From assembly GCA_026184775.1 (NCBI GenBank), contig JANCYW010000006.1:248001-312000 (forward strand): a stretch of DNA of 64,000 nt, written 5' to 3'. The notes under the pieces were generated by a model, which did not search any database, was not told the DNA's origin, and saw nothing but the letters and a program-made list of their open reading frames with translations. The DNA comes from Cyanidium caldarium. Its lineage: Eukaryota > Rhodophyta > Bangiophyceae > Cyanidiales > Cyanidiaceae. Position 1 is the stretch's first letter, and each line of letters opens with the position of its first letter. Shown in pieces: positions 51,360 through 61,620 of this stretch. The translations under genes and the position numbers were made by a program.

Positions 51360-52292
51360 CTAGGGCAGTCTGTCAACATCCGCCTTCATTAGCTGCACTT
51401 GGCGAACCGGTTCGTCACGCTGCGCCCGCTTCTCCTCCTTGCGAGGCACGCAGCCGTGAATGCGTCGGTCCCGGGCGATACGGGCGCGGAAGGTCATCTC
51501 CGGCACGGCGCCTTGCAGCGAATGCGCCACGATGCTCTCGGCGCTTTCCCGCACCACCGCATACTCTCGGAAGCGGTACAGGATCTGGTCGGGCGCAAAC
51601 GGCAGTGACCGTCGCGTCAGCTGCCCCAGGAGGTCACCCACGCCCTCCCACGAAAAACACTCCTGTCGGTTGATGCTGTCCCAGCGGTCCGTGTGAGAAA
51701 AAATTCGCCGGTTGCCCAGATCCAACAGATACTCTGACGTACCGGTGAACACCACTCGCGGCCGCCACGGCAGGAAACGCACCCGCAGCGACAGCGTCCA
51801 GCGCGCCACCAGTGTCTCTGGCGTCGTCTCGTACAGGTCGTGCAGCACGAGCTGCCCATCGCCGAACAGCGGCGAGTCCCTCAGCATACCGATATTGCGT
51901 CGGTACGCTTGTATGCCTCGAAAGCGGTTGAGCGGATCCTCAAACCGCACCATCGAGTCGTACAACTCCCAACGCGGGGTGTACGAGGGATCGAACATGC
52001 GCGGGTACTCTTCACGCAAATGTCTCGCTACTTCCGTGGCTTGCTCCGTGCTGAATGCCCGCTCAGCTACCGCGTGCAACGGGACACGACTTTGGGCAGA
52101 GGTTGTCGGGCGGGTGCGCAACGATGGCGAGCGTAGTACGTCCAAAACCGCATGGCGCGTCGCTCGCGGAATCAGCGACGTGCGGCGAAGTGCGGGTATC
52201 CCTGCTGGGTGTGTGACTCCAAGTGCATTCCGCAACGGTGTACCTAGAGGAGGTACTCGGTGAGATAAAGTGAGCGACCCGGCCGCAAACAT
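51360..52292 (-). CDS. DUF2358 (SnoaL-like) protein, probably plastid
   Basis: A 310-residue protein. About 85 residues rich in Ser, Thr, Pro and Arg (transit-like) precede a cystatin-like fold typical of DUF2358 proteins of cyanobacteria and chloroplasts: YDSMVRFEDPLNRFRGIQAY, ETLVARWTLSLRVRFLPWRP and FTGTSEYLLDLGNRRIFSHT followed by DRWDS. The biochemical role of the family is unknown to me. A charged C-terminal tail of about 40 residues follows. ATG choice 52292 is the first in frame. It is divergent from CPSF160. Confidence 0.8.
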   Translation of the reverse strand: MFAAGSLTLSHRVPPLGTPLRNALGVTHPAGIPALRRTSLIPRATRHAVLDVLRSPSLRTRPTTSAQSRVPLHAVAERAFSTEQATEVARHLREEYPRMFDPSYTPRWELYDSMVRFEDPLNRFRGIQAYRRNIGMLRDSPLFGDGQLVLHDLYETTPETLVARWTLSLRVRFLPWRPRVVFTGTSEYLLDLGNRRIFSHTDRWDSINRQECFSWEGVGDLLGQLTRRSLPFAPDQILYRFREYAVVRESAESIVAHSLQGAVPEMTFRARIARDRRIHGCVPRKEEKRAQRDEPVRQVQLMKADVDRLP

Positions 52293-52592
52293 GAGGCCGG
52301 GGTGAACGCGACCGCCCCACGCCGAGGCACGGCGTGGAGGGCCGTCGAACGCGCCCGACGAACGCTCGAAAGGCGGTGCACTGTGTGGAGGAGCCGTGAA
52401 GCGCGAGTTTGGCTTTCCATGAGGCAGAAACACAGCAGGGAGGGTATTTTCACGATCTCGGGGTGACAGAGCACGTTAGAGAAATCGTTTGCAAGTGTCG
52501 ACGCCGCTCGTCTCTGAGAAGGGAACCATCTTCACCCGACCGACGCATCCACGGTACGGCCGCTCCCACCCGACGCGTCCTCAGGTCGCCCC
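52293..52592. promoter_or_regulatory. Divergent region, DUF2358 protein / CPSF160
   Basis: 300 bp between divergent start codons. No core promoter motif can be named. Confidence 0.3.
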
Positions 52593-55500
52593 ATGGATAT
52601 CGCTTGCAAGACCGTGGTACCGCCCACCAGTGTCGTAGCCGCTTGTGCTGGTCACTTTTGCCCGGAGGTGGTGTGTTATGGCGGGGCGGCGGCGACCGCC
52701 GGGCGGCGATCGGGCACTGCGGACCGCGCCTCCGCCAATACGCCAGCTCTCGACGTGGTGCTGTCGCACGGTACCACTTTGGAGCTGTACCGAGTGAGCA
52801 GCGACGACCGCCTATGCCTCGTGTGTCGGGCGGATATTCACGGTCGGGTGGCTGCGCTCAGTCGATGGCCCTCGGCGTCGCGTGTGGTGGACGCGGCCGA
52901 CGGCCGTCCGCAGCTCGTCCGCAAAGACTGGCTGCTGGCCGGTCTGGAGGGCGGTTGGGGCGGCAACGCAGCGGTGCGCAACGCCGGTCGCATCTCGGTC
53001 GCGGCGCTGCTGCTGGAGTATTCGCCACGTCGTTGCGACTGGGTACTGCTGCGCGTATTCACCTTTGCGCTGCAGCGCACGGTGTGGCAGTCGGACGAGG
53101 GCATGATGGGTGTGGCAGCCGAGGTGGGCCGCGTGGCTGACGGCGTCGAACTTCGTGACGGCCGCCTCGTGGGCGATGGCCTGTGGCGTCGCGCTGGCGG
53201 CATCGGCGATGAGCGCCCGCTGGTGTGCGCCGATGGGGAGGCGGCGTCGGCGCCGCATTTCGACGAGGACCCCGATACCCATGGCGCACCGGCCGACGGG
53301 ACGACGTCGGTGATCGACGCGGGCAGTGGTCGTTGCGCGGCATTGGTGGTACCGTTCTGGACCCGCGCTTATGTACTGGCGCCGCCGATTCTTGGCGGAG
53401 GCGACAAAAGCATCGCTGTAGACGGTGCGGAACCGGGCGGCAACACCGACCAGGGCATCCCGCCGGCTTTGGATCCACATCGCCCGCCGTTTCGCGTCAC
53501 CGAGGCGCACGTGGGCGTGCTCAACCCGGCACCGCTGTTTTTCGAGGTGGATCTAGCGGAGCTGCTCGGTCCGGTGCGCATCATCGATGCAGCCTTCCTA
53601 CCGCGCGCCACCCTACCCACCCTCTTGGTGCTGTACGAGCAGCAACCGACCTGGGCCGGTCGCGTGGAAGTCATCGGTAACACCGGGGCGGTGGCGGCCA
53701 TCGCGCTGCCACCGGTGGGTGCCGGGGCGGGCGGCGAGTCGCCCTCCCTGGCCTGGGCATTGACCGGCTTGCCGTACGACTGCGAGCGCCTGTGCCTCTT
53801 GCCCGGTGATGGGCGCAGCGGTGTGTTGGTGTTATCGCCCAACGTGCTGCTCTGGGTGGATGCGGGTGGTACGCTCACCGCTGCACTCAGCCTGAACCGA
53901 TTCGGCGACGAATACATGCTCCTCGACGGTCTGTCCATCCCCGGCGCCCAGTACGGTGGCGACGCGGCGCAACGCACTGACGCCTCGCTGGTGTGCGGGA
54001 TCGCCAACGCGCGGGTGGCCGGACCGCGCAGCGATCGGCTATTGCTGGTGGCCGCCGACGGCACTTTGTATCGGTTGCAGTTGTCGGCGCACACATCGCC
54101 GCCCATGCGACTGACGCCGGTGTTTGCGGAGGCGCACGGGCGCAGCGGGTGCGCTCCCAAGGGCGTGTTCGCGCTGTCGGCGCGGCTGCTGATGGTGGCT
54201 TCGCATTTGGGCTCGTCGATGCTGTTGCGTCTGGAGTGGACATCGGGCAAGCGAGGGCGATCCGGCGCGGGCAGCAAGCGCGCCCGATCCACGGGCCGCG
54301 ACGAGTCGTGGGAAGTGGACGTCGTCGATCGCCTCTTTCAACTCGGTCCGATAATCGACTTGTGTGCCGCCCGGTGGCCGGCAGCGACCGGCGCCCGACC
54401 CTCCACGGCCGAGCTGGTGTGTTGCGTGGGACACGGCAACGACAGCGCGTTGGCAGTGCTGCGACATCACATCGAGCCGACCGACCTGCAGAAGATTGAG
54501 CTCGCCGGGTGTCGACGGGTGTGGACGCTGTACAACGCCGAGGCGGGCACGCGGCGCGAGTCGACCGAAGAGGCGGCGTCGACGACATCGCGATATCACG
54601 CGTATATGGTGCTGAGTCTGCAGCGGTCGACGGTGGTGCTGGACACCGCCCGCGGTTTCGAAGAGGTGCCCGCCAGCGGGTTTGTCACCCAGAGCGCCAC
54701 CTTGGCGGCCGGCAATGTACTCGCCGGTCACTATCTGGTGCAGGTGTGTCGCGACGGGGCGCACCTGATAGACGGCAATCTGGAGCGGGTGCAGACGTAT
54801 TGGCCGCCCAGCGGGTTGTCGGCCGCGGATGGCGGTGACATTGTGGGTGCGACCGTGCGTGACCCGTGGGTGGCGCTGTGGACGGCCGCAGGACACCTGA
54901 CGGTGTTGCGAGTGCAAGCAAACCAGGTGTGGGAGACGATGTGGGAGACCGACGAGGTAAGTTGTGCAGCGGTCTACACCGGACGCATGGTGGAGGATTT
55001 ACGGCGGCTGATGCAGAATGGAGAGCGGCGCGGGCGACCACGGCCGGAGCCGGGAGCATCGGAATCGGTCAGGCAGTGGGAGGACGGGCAATTGAATACG
55101 CTGAATGACGACAGCGCGGTGTTCACGGACGAGGCCGCTGTGGCACTGCTGGAGGAGGAGCGGTTCTTGTACGGACTGGACGGCGGTTCGGCGGGAATGG
55201 ACGACTCGGCCCCGCCGACATCGGCCTCGCGAGCGTTGGCGCACATGGCACGCCAGCAGATGCCGCTCGAGGCGCTGCTGTTGGCAGGCACCACCGATGG
55301 CGCCCTGCGAGTGCATGCGCTGCCTGGAGGCGAATGCCTGATGCAATGCGGACGGCTGTATCTGGGTGCGGCGCTGCTGACCGATGAGCGCGAAGGGGAG
55401 ACGGTAGGCGCGATGAGCACCGCCGCCGATGCGGTTGAGAAAGAGGATGGCATCGTGGCGCTCGACGCATCCACCGCCGCGGCCGTCCGCACAGACGCCA

Positions 55501-57539
55501 CCGCCACAGCGGTCGGCGCCGGCAGCAGGCGCGCGCATCGTAGCCGCCACGCCAAAATCGCCGACCTGGCGATGCACGACCTGAGCGCACGCCACTGCAC
55601 CTGCCTGGTGGCGGTGCTGGCGTCGGGCGAGGCGCTCATCTACCACGGCACCATGTTCGCCGATGCGGCGTTGCGTTTCACCCGCATCGACGGTCTCACC
55701 TCCCTCACCCAAGTGGTGATACCTGCAGCCGCAGCCGGCTCCTCCTCCTCCAAGGCCGGCAGCAGCAGTCGTCGCATTGGGGCAGTGCGCGCCGAGACCT
55801 TTGTCAACATTGATGGGCACTCGGGCATTTGCCTCACCGGCGCTCGACCGTTGGTGGTGTTGGCTGATTCGGGCGCGCCCACCGTGCACCCGCTGCGCGA
55901 CCGTCCGTTCGTGTCGCTGGCGGAGTTGCACAATGTGGCCTGTCGGCGCGGTCTGGTGACCGTCTCGGCCGACGGGACGGTGCGCGTGGGACAGTGGCGC
56001 GGTCTGGAGGCGTATCACTCGGTGGGGCCGTTTCTAGCGCGCAAGGTCCGGCTCGGGCATCCGGCCGTGGAGGCCGGCGTGCGCTTGCTGTACGAACCGA
56101 TATCGGACACCGTGGTGGTGGTGACTTGTCGTCCGTCGCCGGTCACCGAGCGCGTGTTTCGCACGCTCACCGAGGGCAATCGGTACGAGGCGGCGCGCAA
56201 ACAGGCGCAACAACCCAAGCTGTCCACAGAGACGGGCAACGACGGAGAGGTCGCGGCGGCGACGGCGGCGGCAGCGGGTACAGACGGCGGCGAGGCGGAC
56301 AACACCACCGAGGACGCCGCTGTTGCTGTCGCTGCCACCGGTGCCCATGCTGAACTCGAAGCGCGAGAGCAGCGCGTGTACCGCGGCGCCGGCCGGCGAC
56401 ATCTACCATTGCCATATGAACGATACGCGGTGTTGCTGCTGCGCCGCGACACGTTCGAGGTGGTGGCGCGACAGGAGCTCGACGAGTTCGAGGCCGGTCT
56501 GTCGTTGTGCACGGCCCACATCCGCCGCTTCCAGAGCGCCGCCGCCGACGACAACCAACCCCCACGCGTCATCAGCGAACACGACGTGGTGGTGCTGGGC
56601 ACCACCTACCTCAAAGGCGAGCACACCTCCATTCGCGGCCGTCTGCACGTGTTCGAGGTGAGTCGGCAGCACGGCCACGGCCGCACCCTCTACCAGATGC
56701 AACGCCTGGCGGCGTCGGAGGTGAAGGGCGCGGTATCCGCCGTAGCCCCGCTGAAAGGCGGCTACATCAGTTGCTCGGCCGGGGCGCGCCTGGAGGTGTA
56801 CAAACTGGTGGACGACGACATGTCCTGCGTCTCCTTCTACCCAGGCGTCAACCTGTTCTTCTCGCATGTGGCCACGCTGAAGCAGTACATCCTGGCGTCG
56901 GACATGCTGCACAGCGTGTCGTTCCTGTTTTGGCGCGAGCGCAACGTGTCGCAGAACTTTCTGTGTCGGGATGACGCGGCGCGCGAGCTGGTGGCCAGCG
57001 AGTGGCTGATACGCGGCACGCAGTCATGTGTGGTGTCGGTAGACACGCAGGGCAACGTGTTGCAACTGAGTGTACCCAGCGCGACGGATGCCGAGTCGCG
57101 CGGCGGCCAGCGGATGCTGCTCGAGTCGAGCATGCACTGCGGCATGCGGGTGAATGGCGTGCAGCGGATGCGGGTGCAGGAGGAGGATGTGCACGTGCTG
57201 TGGATGGGCAGTGTGGACGGCGCGGTGCTGTTGGTGACGCCGGTGGCGCCCGCGGTACACCAGCGGCTGACGGCGCTATACGCCCGGCTGGCGCTACAAC
57301 CGGAGGCGCGGCGATATGCGCTGAACGTGCGGGGACATCGCGCTTTCCGCGCCCTCACCTACACCGGCGGCGGGCTGGATCGACCGCGCCGCACCCTGCT
57401 CGATGCCGACCTTTTGCACCACTTTATCACGCTCGATGCCGTGCGTCGCAAGGAGCTGGCGCGCGAACTGGGCGTACCCGTAGAGCAGATATTTGATGAT
57501 ATCGCCGCCGTGACCGACACCGCTTTGCAATGCGTGTAA
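52593..57539 (+). CDS. CPSF1: Cleavage and polyadenylation specificity factor 160-kDa subunit
   Basis: A 1648-residue triple beta-propeller scaffold of the mRNA 3'-end processing machinery. It is related in fold to DDB1 and SF3B3, but the details are CPSF160: FQLGPIIDLCAA followed by CVGHGNDSALAVLRHHIEP and a 'GCRRVWTLYN' block; SGFVTQSATLAAGNVLAGHY; VATLKQYILASDMLHSVSFL followed by an Arg/Glu segment; and the C-terminal RRTLLDADLLHHFITLDAVR with ELARELG. Human CPSF1 is 1443 residues; the excess comes from Gly/Ala/Ser-rich loops (for example near residues 965-1000 and 1205-1255). A GTAAGT at 54957 is not used, since homology continues through it. The ATG at 52593 is firm. Confidence 0.9.
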   Translation: MDIACKTVVPPTSVVAACAGHFCPEVVCYGGAAATAGRRSGTADRASANTPALDVVLSHGTTLELYRVSSDDRLCLVCRADIHGRVAALSRWPSASRVVDAADGRPQLVRKDWLLAGLEGGWGGNAAVRNAGRISVAALLLEYSPRRCDWVLLRVFTFALQRTVWQSDEGMMGVAAEVGRVADGVELRDGRLVGDGLWRRAGGIGDERPLVCADGEAASAPHFDEDPDTHGAPADGTTSVIDAGSGRCAALVVPFWTRAYVLAPPILGGGDKSIAVDGAEPGGNTDQGIPPALDPHRPPFRVTEAHVGVLNPAPLFFEVDLAELLGPVRIIDAAFLPRATLPTLLVLYEQQPTWAGRVEVIGNTGAVAAIALPPVGAGAGGESPSLAWALTGLPYDCERLCLLPGDGRSGVLVLSPNVLLWVDAGGTLTAALSLNRFGDEYMLLDGLSIPGAQYGGDAAQRTDASLVCGIANARVAGPRSDRLLLVAADGTLYRLQLSAHTSPPMRLTPVFAEAHGRSGCAPKGVFALSARLLMVASHLGSSMLLRLEWTSGKRGRSGAGSKRARSTGRDESWEVDVVDRLFQLGPIIDLCAARWPAATGARPSTAELVCCVGHGNDSALAVLRHHIEPTDLQKIELAGCRRVWTLYNAEAGTRRESTEEAASTTSRYHAYMVLSLQRSTVVLDTARGFEEVPASGFVTQSATLAAGNVLAGHYLVQVCRDGAHLIDGNLERVQTYWPPSGLSAADGGDIVGATVRDPWVALWTAAGHLTVLRVQANQVWETMWETDEVSCAAVYTGRMVEDLRRLMQNGERRGRPRPEPGASESVRQWEDGQLNTLNDDSAVFTDEAAVALLEEERFLYGLDGGSAGMDDSAPPTSASRALAHMARQQMPLEALLLAGTTDGALRVHALPGGECLMQCGRLYLGAALLTDEREGETVGAMSTAADAVEKEDGIVALDASTAAAVRTDATATAVGAGSRRAHRSRHAKIADLAMHDLSARHCTCLVAVLASGEALIYHGTMFADAALRFTRIDGLTSLTQVVIPAAAAGSSSSKAGSSSRRIGAVRAETFVNIDGHSGICLTGARPLVVLADSGAPTVHPLRDRPFVSLAELHNVACRRGLVTVSADGTVRVGQWRGLEAYHSVGPFLARKVRLGHPAVEAGVRLLYEPISDTVVVVTCRPSPVTERVFRTLTEGNRYEAARKQAQQPKLSTETGNDGEVAAATAAAAGTDGGEADNTTEDAAVAVAATGAHAELEAREQRVYRGAGRRHLPLPYERYAVLLLRRDTFEVVARQELDEFEAGLSLCTAHIRRFQSAAADDNQPPRVISEHDVVVLGTTYLKGEHTSIRGRLHVFEVSRQHGHGRTLYQMQRLAASEVKGAVSAVAPLKGGYISCSAGARLEVYKLVDDDMSCVSFYPGVNLFFSHVATLKQYILASDMLHSVSFLFWRERNVSQNFLCRDDAARELVASEWLIRGTQSCVVSVDTQGNVLQLSVPSATDAESRGGQRMLLESSMHCGMRVNGVQRMRVQEEDVHVLWMGSVDGAVLLVTPVAPAVHQRLTALYARLALQPEARRYALNVRGHRAFRALTYTGGGLDRPRRTLLDADLLHHFITLDAVRRKELARELGVPVEQIFDDIAAVTDTALQCV

Positions 57540-57564
57540 ACACGCCCCCGGTTTCCTCGCCTCA

Positions 57565-58241
57565 TCACGTGGTGTTCTCCTCGGACGGGCCCGTGCCGTC
57601 TCGGTGGAACACCAGGCCCGTATCGCGCACGTTTTCCTCCAGACATTCGTCGCCGTCTCCGTACTGGATGACCGAGTAGGTCAGCACCGACTGGTCGGCG
57701 CGCCCTTCTGTCATCCGCCGCACCGGCCACGGCCGGGTCGCGGCAATGCGCGCCGTGCAGCAGTGCCAGCCGGCGCAGCTGCGGGAACGCCTCCGCTCGT
57801 CGAGGCCACAGCTGGTGGCGAATCGTGTATGCCAACCGTTCGTATGGTCCGCGACGGCAACGCGATGCATCCTCCACACCGCACGGTCGACACATCCACA
57901 TGACCTCGTACGAGGCAGCCGGTCGTATGGTCCGCGACGGCAACGCGATGCATCCTCCACACCGCACGGTCGACACATCCACATGACCTCGTACGAGGCA
58001 GCCGGTCGTATGGTCCGCGACGGCAACGCGATGCATCCTCCACACCACGCAGTCCACACATCCACACCACCTCGTACGAGGAATCGGTCAGGTTCACGAT
58101 CGACAGCAGCGCATTCTCGTTCTCCAGCACTTGTTGCGTCCCATCCAACCGCAGGACGATGGAGAGTTCGAGCGGTTGCCACGGCTCCGCTCCCCATTCC
58201 TCCACCAGGTCCTCGGTGCGGTCGGCCCTGGCCGTGGTCAT
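57565..58241 (-). CDS. Unresolved small gene interrupted by three 83-bp tandem repeats
   Basis: On the minus strand an ATG at 58241 opens MTTARADRTEDLVEEW and runs through PWQPLELSIVLRLDGTQQ and LLSIVNLTDSSYEVVW, which looks like real protein. Another frame ends at 57565 with SVIQYGDGDECLEENVRD and DGTGPSEENTT, also protein-like. Between them lie three 83-bp repeats; 83 is not a multiple of three, so each copy shifts the frame. Either the repeats are intronic (each unit is bounded by TACGAG and GT on this strand) or the gene is disrupted. I do not recognise the protein and cannot place exon borders. The locus spans the gap between CPSF160 and the sterol oxidase. Confidence 0.35.
57841..58089. 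repeat. Three direct tandem copies of an 83-bp unit
   Basis: Copies begin with CGTATGGTCCGCGACGGCAA at 57841, 57924 and 58007. The first two look identical over 83 bp; the third differs at about ten positions, mostly in its second half (CACGCAGTCCACAC for CGCACGGTCGACAC). Divergence of the outer copy suggests it is the oldest, with one later duplication. Confidence 0.95.
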
Positions 58242-58981
58242 TGCTCCCGGTGACCAGGGCCGCCCTGATGTCACACGCTCCCGTGGCACTTTTCAGTTGG
58301 ATCGCCCTCCCAGCTGCCTATTCAGCGCAAGCATCCAAACCGCCGAAAACGCTGTGACCCTCATAGGTGCTGCGCGTGCCTTCTCCACACCCACCCATCT
58401 CCACACTGGTGTCGTGCGCGAGTCATCCAACCATCCCGCAGCTTCATCGCCTGGCACCACGCTCTCGTACCCACACTCACCGCTACGCCAGCCCAATCGT
58501 ACAGCCTGCCGTCCATAGCGTCCCTCGAGAGAGCCGGCTCTATCCACCGACTGGAACTGTCTGCCGTCTCACCCCGCAACATCCATCGTCCCGTACCAGA
58601 CGTCACCCTCCTACCCCCTCAGGTGCAACCATCCTCCCCTGGCACCGAGAGCCAGGCAGCCGCGATAGCGCTCTGAACGGTGTGCCGCCCGTGGGAGGAG
58701 GTGTGTCCCCATCGGATGGCCAACGCGTGACGTGCGCACGAAACGCGATCGCGCGCTCGATGATGGCCGTGCGGGAGGGAGAGGAACGCGCGCGCGCGGA
58801 GCGCCGAAAGCGCCGTGGAGCGCGCATGGATGAACGGCGCGCAGGAGGTGGATTGCGGTTGCAGCGGGGTGGTTTGCGCGAACCAGCCGGGTAGGCCGGA
58901 TTGCGAAAGTTCACCGGTGCCACCGGTCAAACGTTGGTTGGAATCGCTCTTCTTCTCTCAGCCATCACCACTCCCGGAGCC
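58242..58981. other. Long intergenic region upstream of sterol oxidase
   Basis: 740 bp with no convincing gene on either strand. The part near 58780-58830 is very rich in CG/GC dinucleotides. No tRNA- or snoRNA-like element was detected. Confidence 0.4.
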
Positions 58982-59818
58982 ATGTTAGTGGAGTTGACGC
59001 TGCTCATTCTGTCGGTCAGCTGGTCTCCCACGCAACGAGCGTGGGGCTGGCTGTGTGAGCGGACTGGCGATTTCGGTATGACCGTCGGGGGGTCGTTCGG
59101 CGCGCTGGTGCTGGGATATCTTGCGGGCAGCGTGCCGTACCTGGTGCTGGACGGGTGGCGGCCGCGGTTCGCCCACACCGCCAAGGTGCAGCCGGAGCGT
59201 TACGTGAGCGTGCGAGACGTGTGGCGTTGTTTCGTGTCGTTGATGGGGTTGTTCTTTCTGGTCATGTTGCCGCTGATCGCGTCCTCGTATCCGGTGTTTC
59301 GATGGGTGGGCATCCAGCGGCGGCCGCCGCTGCCGACGCCCGACGTGCTGGCGTTGCACCTGATCACCTGTCTGGTGGTGGAGGACTTTGGCAACTATTG
59401 GATCCACCGATGGCTGCACACGCCGTGGATGTACCGCCAGGTGCACTACTGGCATCATCAGTGGACGGCGCCGTTCGGTCTGGCGGCCACCGACGCGCAC
59501 CCCGTCGAAGTGGTCGCGCTGGGTATACCCACCATCGCCGGACCGGTGCTGCTGTCGTCGCACCTGTTCACCACCTTGGTGTGGCTGATGATACGACAGT
59601 ACGAGGCGATCGATATCCACAGCGGTTATGAGTTTCGATGGAACCTCAACCACTGGATACCGTTCTACGCCGGCACCGAACACCACGACTTTCACCACTA
59701 CTTGTACAGCGGAAACTTTGCCAGCATCTTCACGTACTGCGACGAGATTTACGGCACCAACACCGCCTTCAAGCAACGTAAGCGGCAGCTGCCGGCCGAC
59801 GCCGATAAACCGGCCTGA
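58982..59818 (+). CDS. SMO: Sterol C-4 methyl oxidase (ERG25/SMO family)
   Basis: A 278-residue di-iron membrane hydroxylase acting on the C-4 methyl groups of sterol precursors in the ER. The histidine boxes are HRWLH at 142-146, HYWHH at 155-159 and HHDFHH at 234-239, in the order and spacing of the family. LVVEDFGNYWIHRWLH and WTAPFGLAATDAHPVEV are near-identical to plant SMO, and HSGYEFRWNLNHWIPFYAGT supports it. Several hydrophobic helices precede the first box. The C-terminal end lacks a clear di-lysine signal. The ATG at 58982 precedes the first hydrophobic helix. Confidence 0.93.
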   Translation: MLVELTLLILSVSWSPTQRAWGWLCERTGDFGMTVGGSFGALVLGYLAGSVPYLVLDGWRPRFAHTAKVQPERYVSVRDVWRCFVSLMGLFFLVMLPLIASSYPVFRWVGIQRRPPLPTPDVLALHLITCLVVEDFGNYWIHRWLHTPWMYRQVHYWHHQWTAPFGLAATDAHPVEVVALGIPTIAGPVLLSSHLFTTLVWLMIRQYEAIDIHSGYEFRWNLNHWIPFYAGTEHHDFHHYLYSGNFASIFTYCDEIYGTNTAFKQRKRQLPADADKPA

Positions 59819-59890
59819 ACGTGGCCGCGGCGATGACGGTGCCGAATTCGGTCCGCCCGATCGTTCCCCATCGCGAGCGCCACAGCAACC

Positions 59891-61063
59891 CTAACGCTCC
59901 TGGATGGCGTCCCAGAGCATGCGGCGGATCTCTGCCACGCCGCCGCGGTCGGCGCGCTGCTCGAAGGAAAAGTCAAACGCCCGCTCACACACCGGCTCGT
60001 CGTTGATGTCGGCGCACTTTTCCAGGTACGGATGCGCCAGCGCCGTCTCCACCGATATGCGCTCCTCGGGACGGAAGCACAGCATGCGCGAAAGCAGATC
60101 CAGCGCTAGCGGGTTCTCGCAGTGCGGAAACAGCTGTTCCAACGGCGTGCGGTTGCGCCGCGGCAGCGAATGCATAAAGCGCTTGGCGCGGTCGCTGGCG
60201 ATGCCGTCTAGCTCGCGGTCGCTGGGCGTGCCCAGCACCGAGGTGATCAACTGCAATTGGTGGATGTAATCGCGCCCAGGGAATAGCGGTCGCCGCCCCA
60301 GCAGCTCTGCAAAGATGCAGCCCACCGACCAGATGTCCACCGCCGAAGTGTAATGCCGCCACGACAACATAATCTCCGGCGCACGATACCACCGCGTGGC
60401 CACGTACTCGGTGAGGAACGCCTGCTGCTCGGGCGTGTCCGATGACGGGTCCGCGGCCCGCGCCAGTCCAAAGTCGGCGATGACCAGGTCGCAGTTGGCG
60501 CGCACCAACAGGTTGCTCGGTTTCAGGTCGCGATGCAGCACCTTGGCCGAGTGGATGTATTTGAGGCCGCGCAGGATCTGGTACAGGAAGTACTGGAAGT
60601 GGTCATCCTTGAGCGGCTGCCCCGAAGCGATAATCTGGTGCAAATCGGTGTCCAGCAGCGTGCTCACCAAGTACACGTCGTCGAACTCGTTCTGGGTTGC
60701 GCTGGGCTCCACGAATAGATCCTGCAGGTCGATGATGTTCTCGTGGCGCAGGTGCCGCAATAACTTGATCTCCCGCAGCGTCCGACGCGCATCGGTGGCG
60801 TGAGCAAACACCCGACTGATCCTCTTCACCGCCACGTGCGCCCCAGTACGCTGATTGCGCGCCGACACCACCAGACCGTACGCGCCCTGGCCGATCGGAC
60901 GGATGAGCTCATACTCCACCGGCACCGTGAAACGGGTGTTGGCCACTACATAGCTGTGGAAAGCGCGCTGAGGGGTGACGGTGGGTTTGAGGACAGTGCC
61001 GGTGGTTACCATGTCCGTTCCGTTCATGTCTTCTGGTCGAGGACGCTGCTGCAAGTGGTCCAT
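59891..61063 (-). CDS. Mitogen-activated protein kinase, ERK-like with TEY loop
   Basis: A 390-residue serine/threonine kinase. The glycine loop is [12 protein letters not shown], the catalytic Lys is about K80 in VAVKRIS, the catalytic loop is [10 protein letters not shown] at about 177, DFGL follows, and the activation loop holds TEY at 218-220 before [13 protein letters not shown]. The MAPK insert region and the common-docking-like C-terminal segment are present ([11 protein letters not shown]). It would sit at the end of a MAPK cascade. ATGs at 61147, 61063 and 61027 are possible; the longest form would translate a CA microsatellite into VCVC, so 61063 is preferred. Confidence 0.93.
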   Translation of the reverse strand: MDHLQQRPRPEDMNGTDMVTTGTVLKPTVTPQRAFHSYVVANTRFTVPVEYELIRPIGQGAYGLVVSARNQRTGAHVAVKRISRVFAHATDARRTLREIKLLRHLRHENIIDLQDLFVEPSATQNEFDDVYLVSTLLDTDLHQIIASGQPLKDDHFQYFLYQILRGLKYIHSAKVLHRDLKPSNLLVRANCDLVIADFGLARAADPSSDTPEQQAFLTEYVATRWYRAPEIMLSWRHYTSAVDIWSVGCIFAELLGRRPLFPGRDYIHQLQLITSVLGTPSDRELDGIASDRAKRFMHSLPRRNRTPLEQLFPHCENPLALDLLSRMLCFRPEERISVETALAHPYLEKCADINDEPVCERAFDFSFEQRADRGGVAEIRRMLWDAIQER

Positions 61064-61620
61064 AGCCGATGTACCGTTCGGAGGTAAAACCTTGAAGCGA
61101 CACACACACACACTGGCCGTCCACGTGTTCCCCGCGAAGCGTGTCATCGGCACGTTGCCAAAAATAGACGGTCACAAGACACCGAGCGCTGACGTGACCT
61201 GAGCAAGGTGGTCAGGATGAGAGGCAGATCGAGCGTTGCAGGGGCGATCAGCACCAAGGGGAACGTGCGGTAGCGGTCGACTCGGAACGGAAGCGAACAG
61301 AGGAGTGCGGATGGCTACCTCAAGTCCCGTCTTGTAGGATGGAAGTGCGTAACACGCTCCCCGACAGGATCTGCTGCCTACCTCCGTTTCGACCACCTGT
61401 CCATCTTCAATCCCCCACCCCATGACGCCCTCCGCCCGCTGTTCTTGCCCGCGTCGTTGCGTCCAGCATCGAATATTTCCGCTGCCGTGGCGGCGTCGGC
61501 GTCGAAGATTCGCTCCCGCGCCCGTCGTGCGCACCGGGCGGCCGGCCGCGGTGAGAGGGCGAGCGTGCGCGCCTCGGTCGTCTCGCGTACCATTCTCCAT
61601 ACCTCTTCTCTCCGCTTCAA
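61064..61620. promoter_or_regulatory. Divergent region, MAP kinase / prenylcysteine oxidase-like gene
   Basis: About 560 bp with a CA run at about 61100-61112. The last 30 bp before the plus-strand ATG at 61621 are pyrimidine-rich (CATTCTCCATACCTCTTC). No gene was seen. Confidence 0.35.

Noticed and set aside
54957-54962. GTAAGT donor-like site inside CPSF160
   Set aside because: Reading continues through it in frame with family-like sequence on both sides, and no matching acceptor restores a better frame.
52593-57539. First read as DDB1, which would have paired with DET1
   Set aside because: Length and the C-terminal block (DADLLHHFITLDAVRRKELA) and the GCRRVWTLYN block match CPSF160; DDB1 ends differently and is about 1100 residues.
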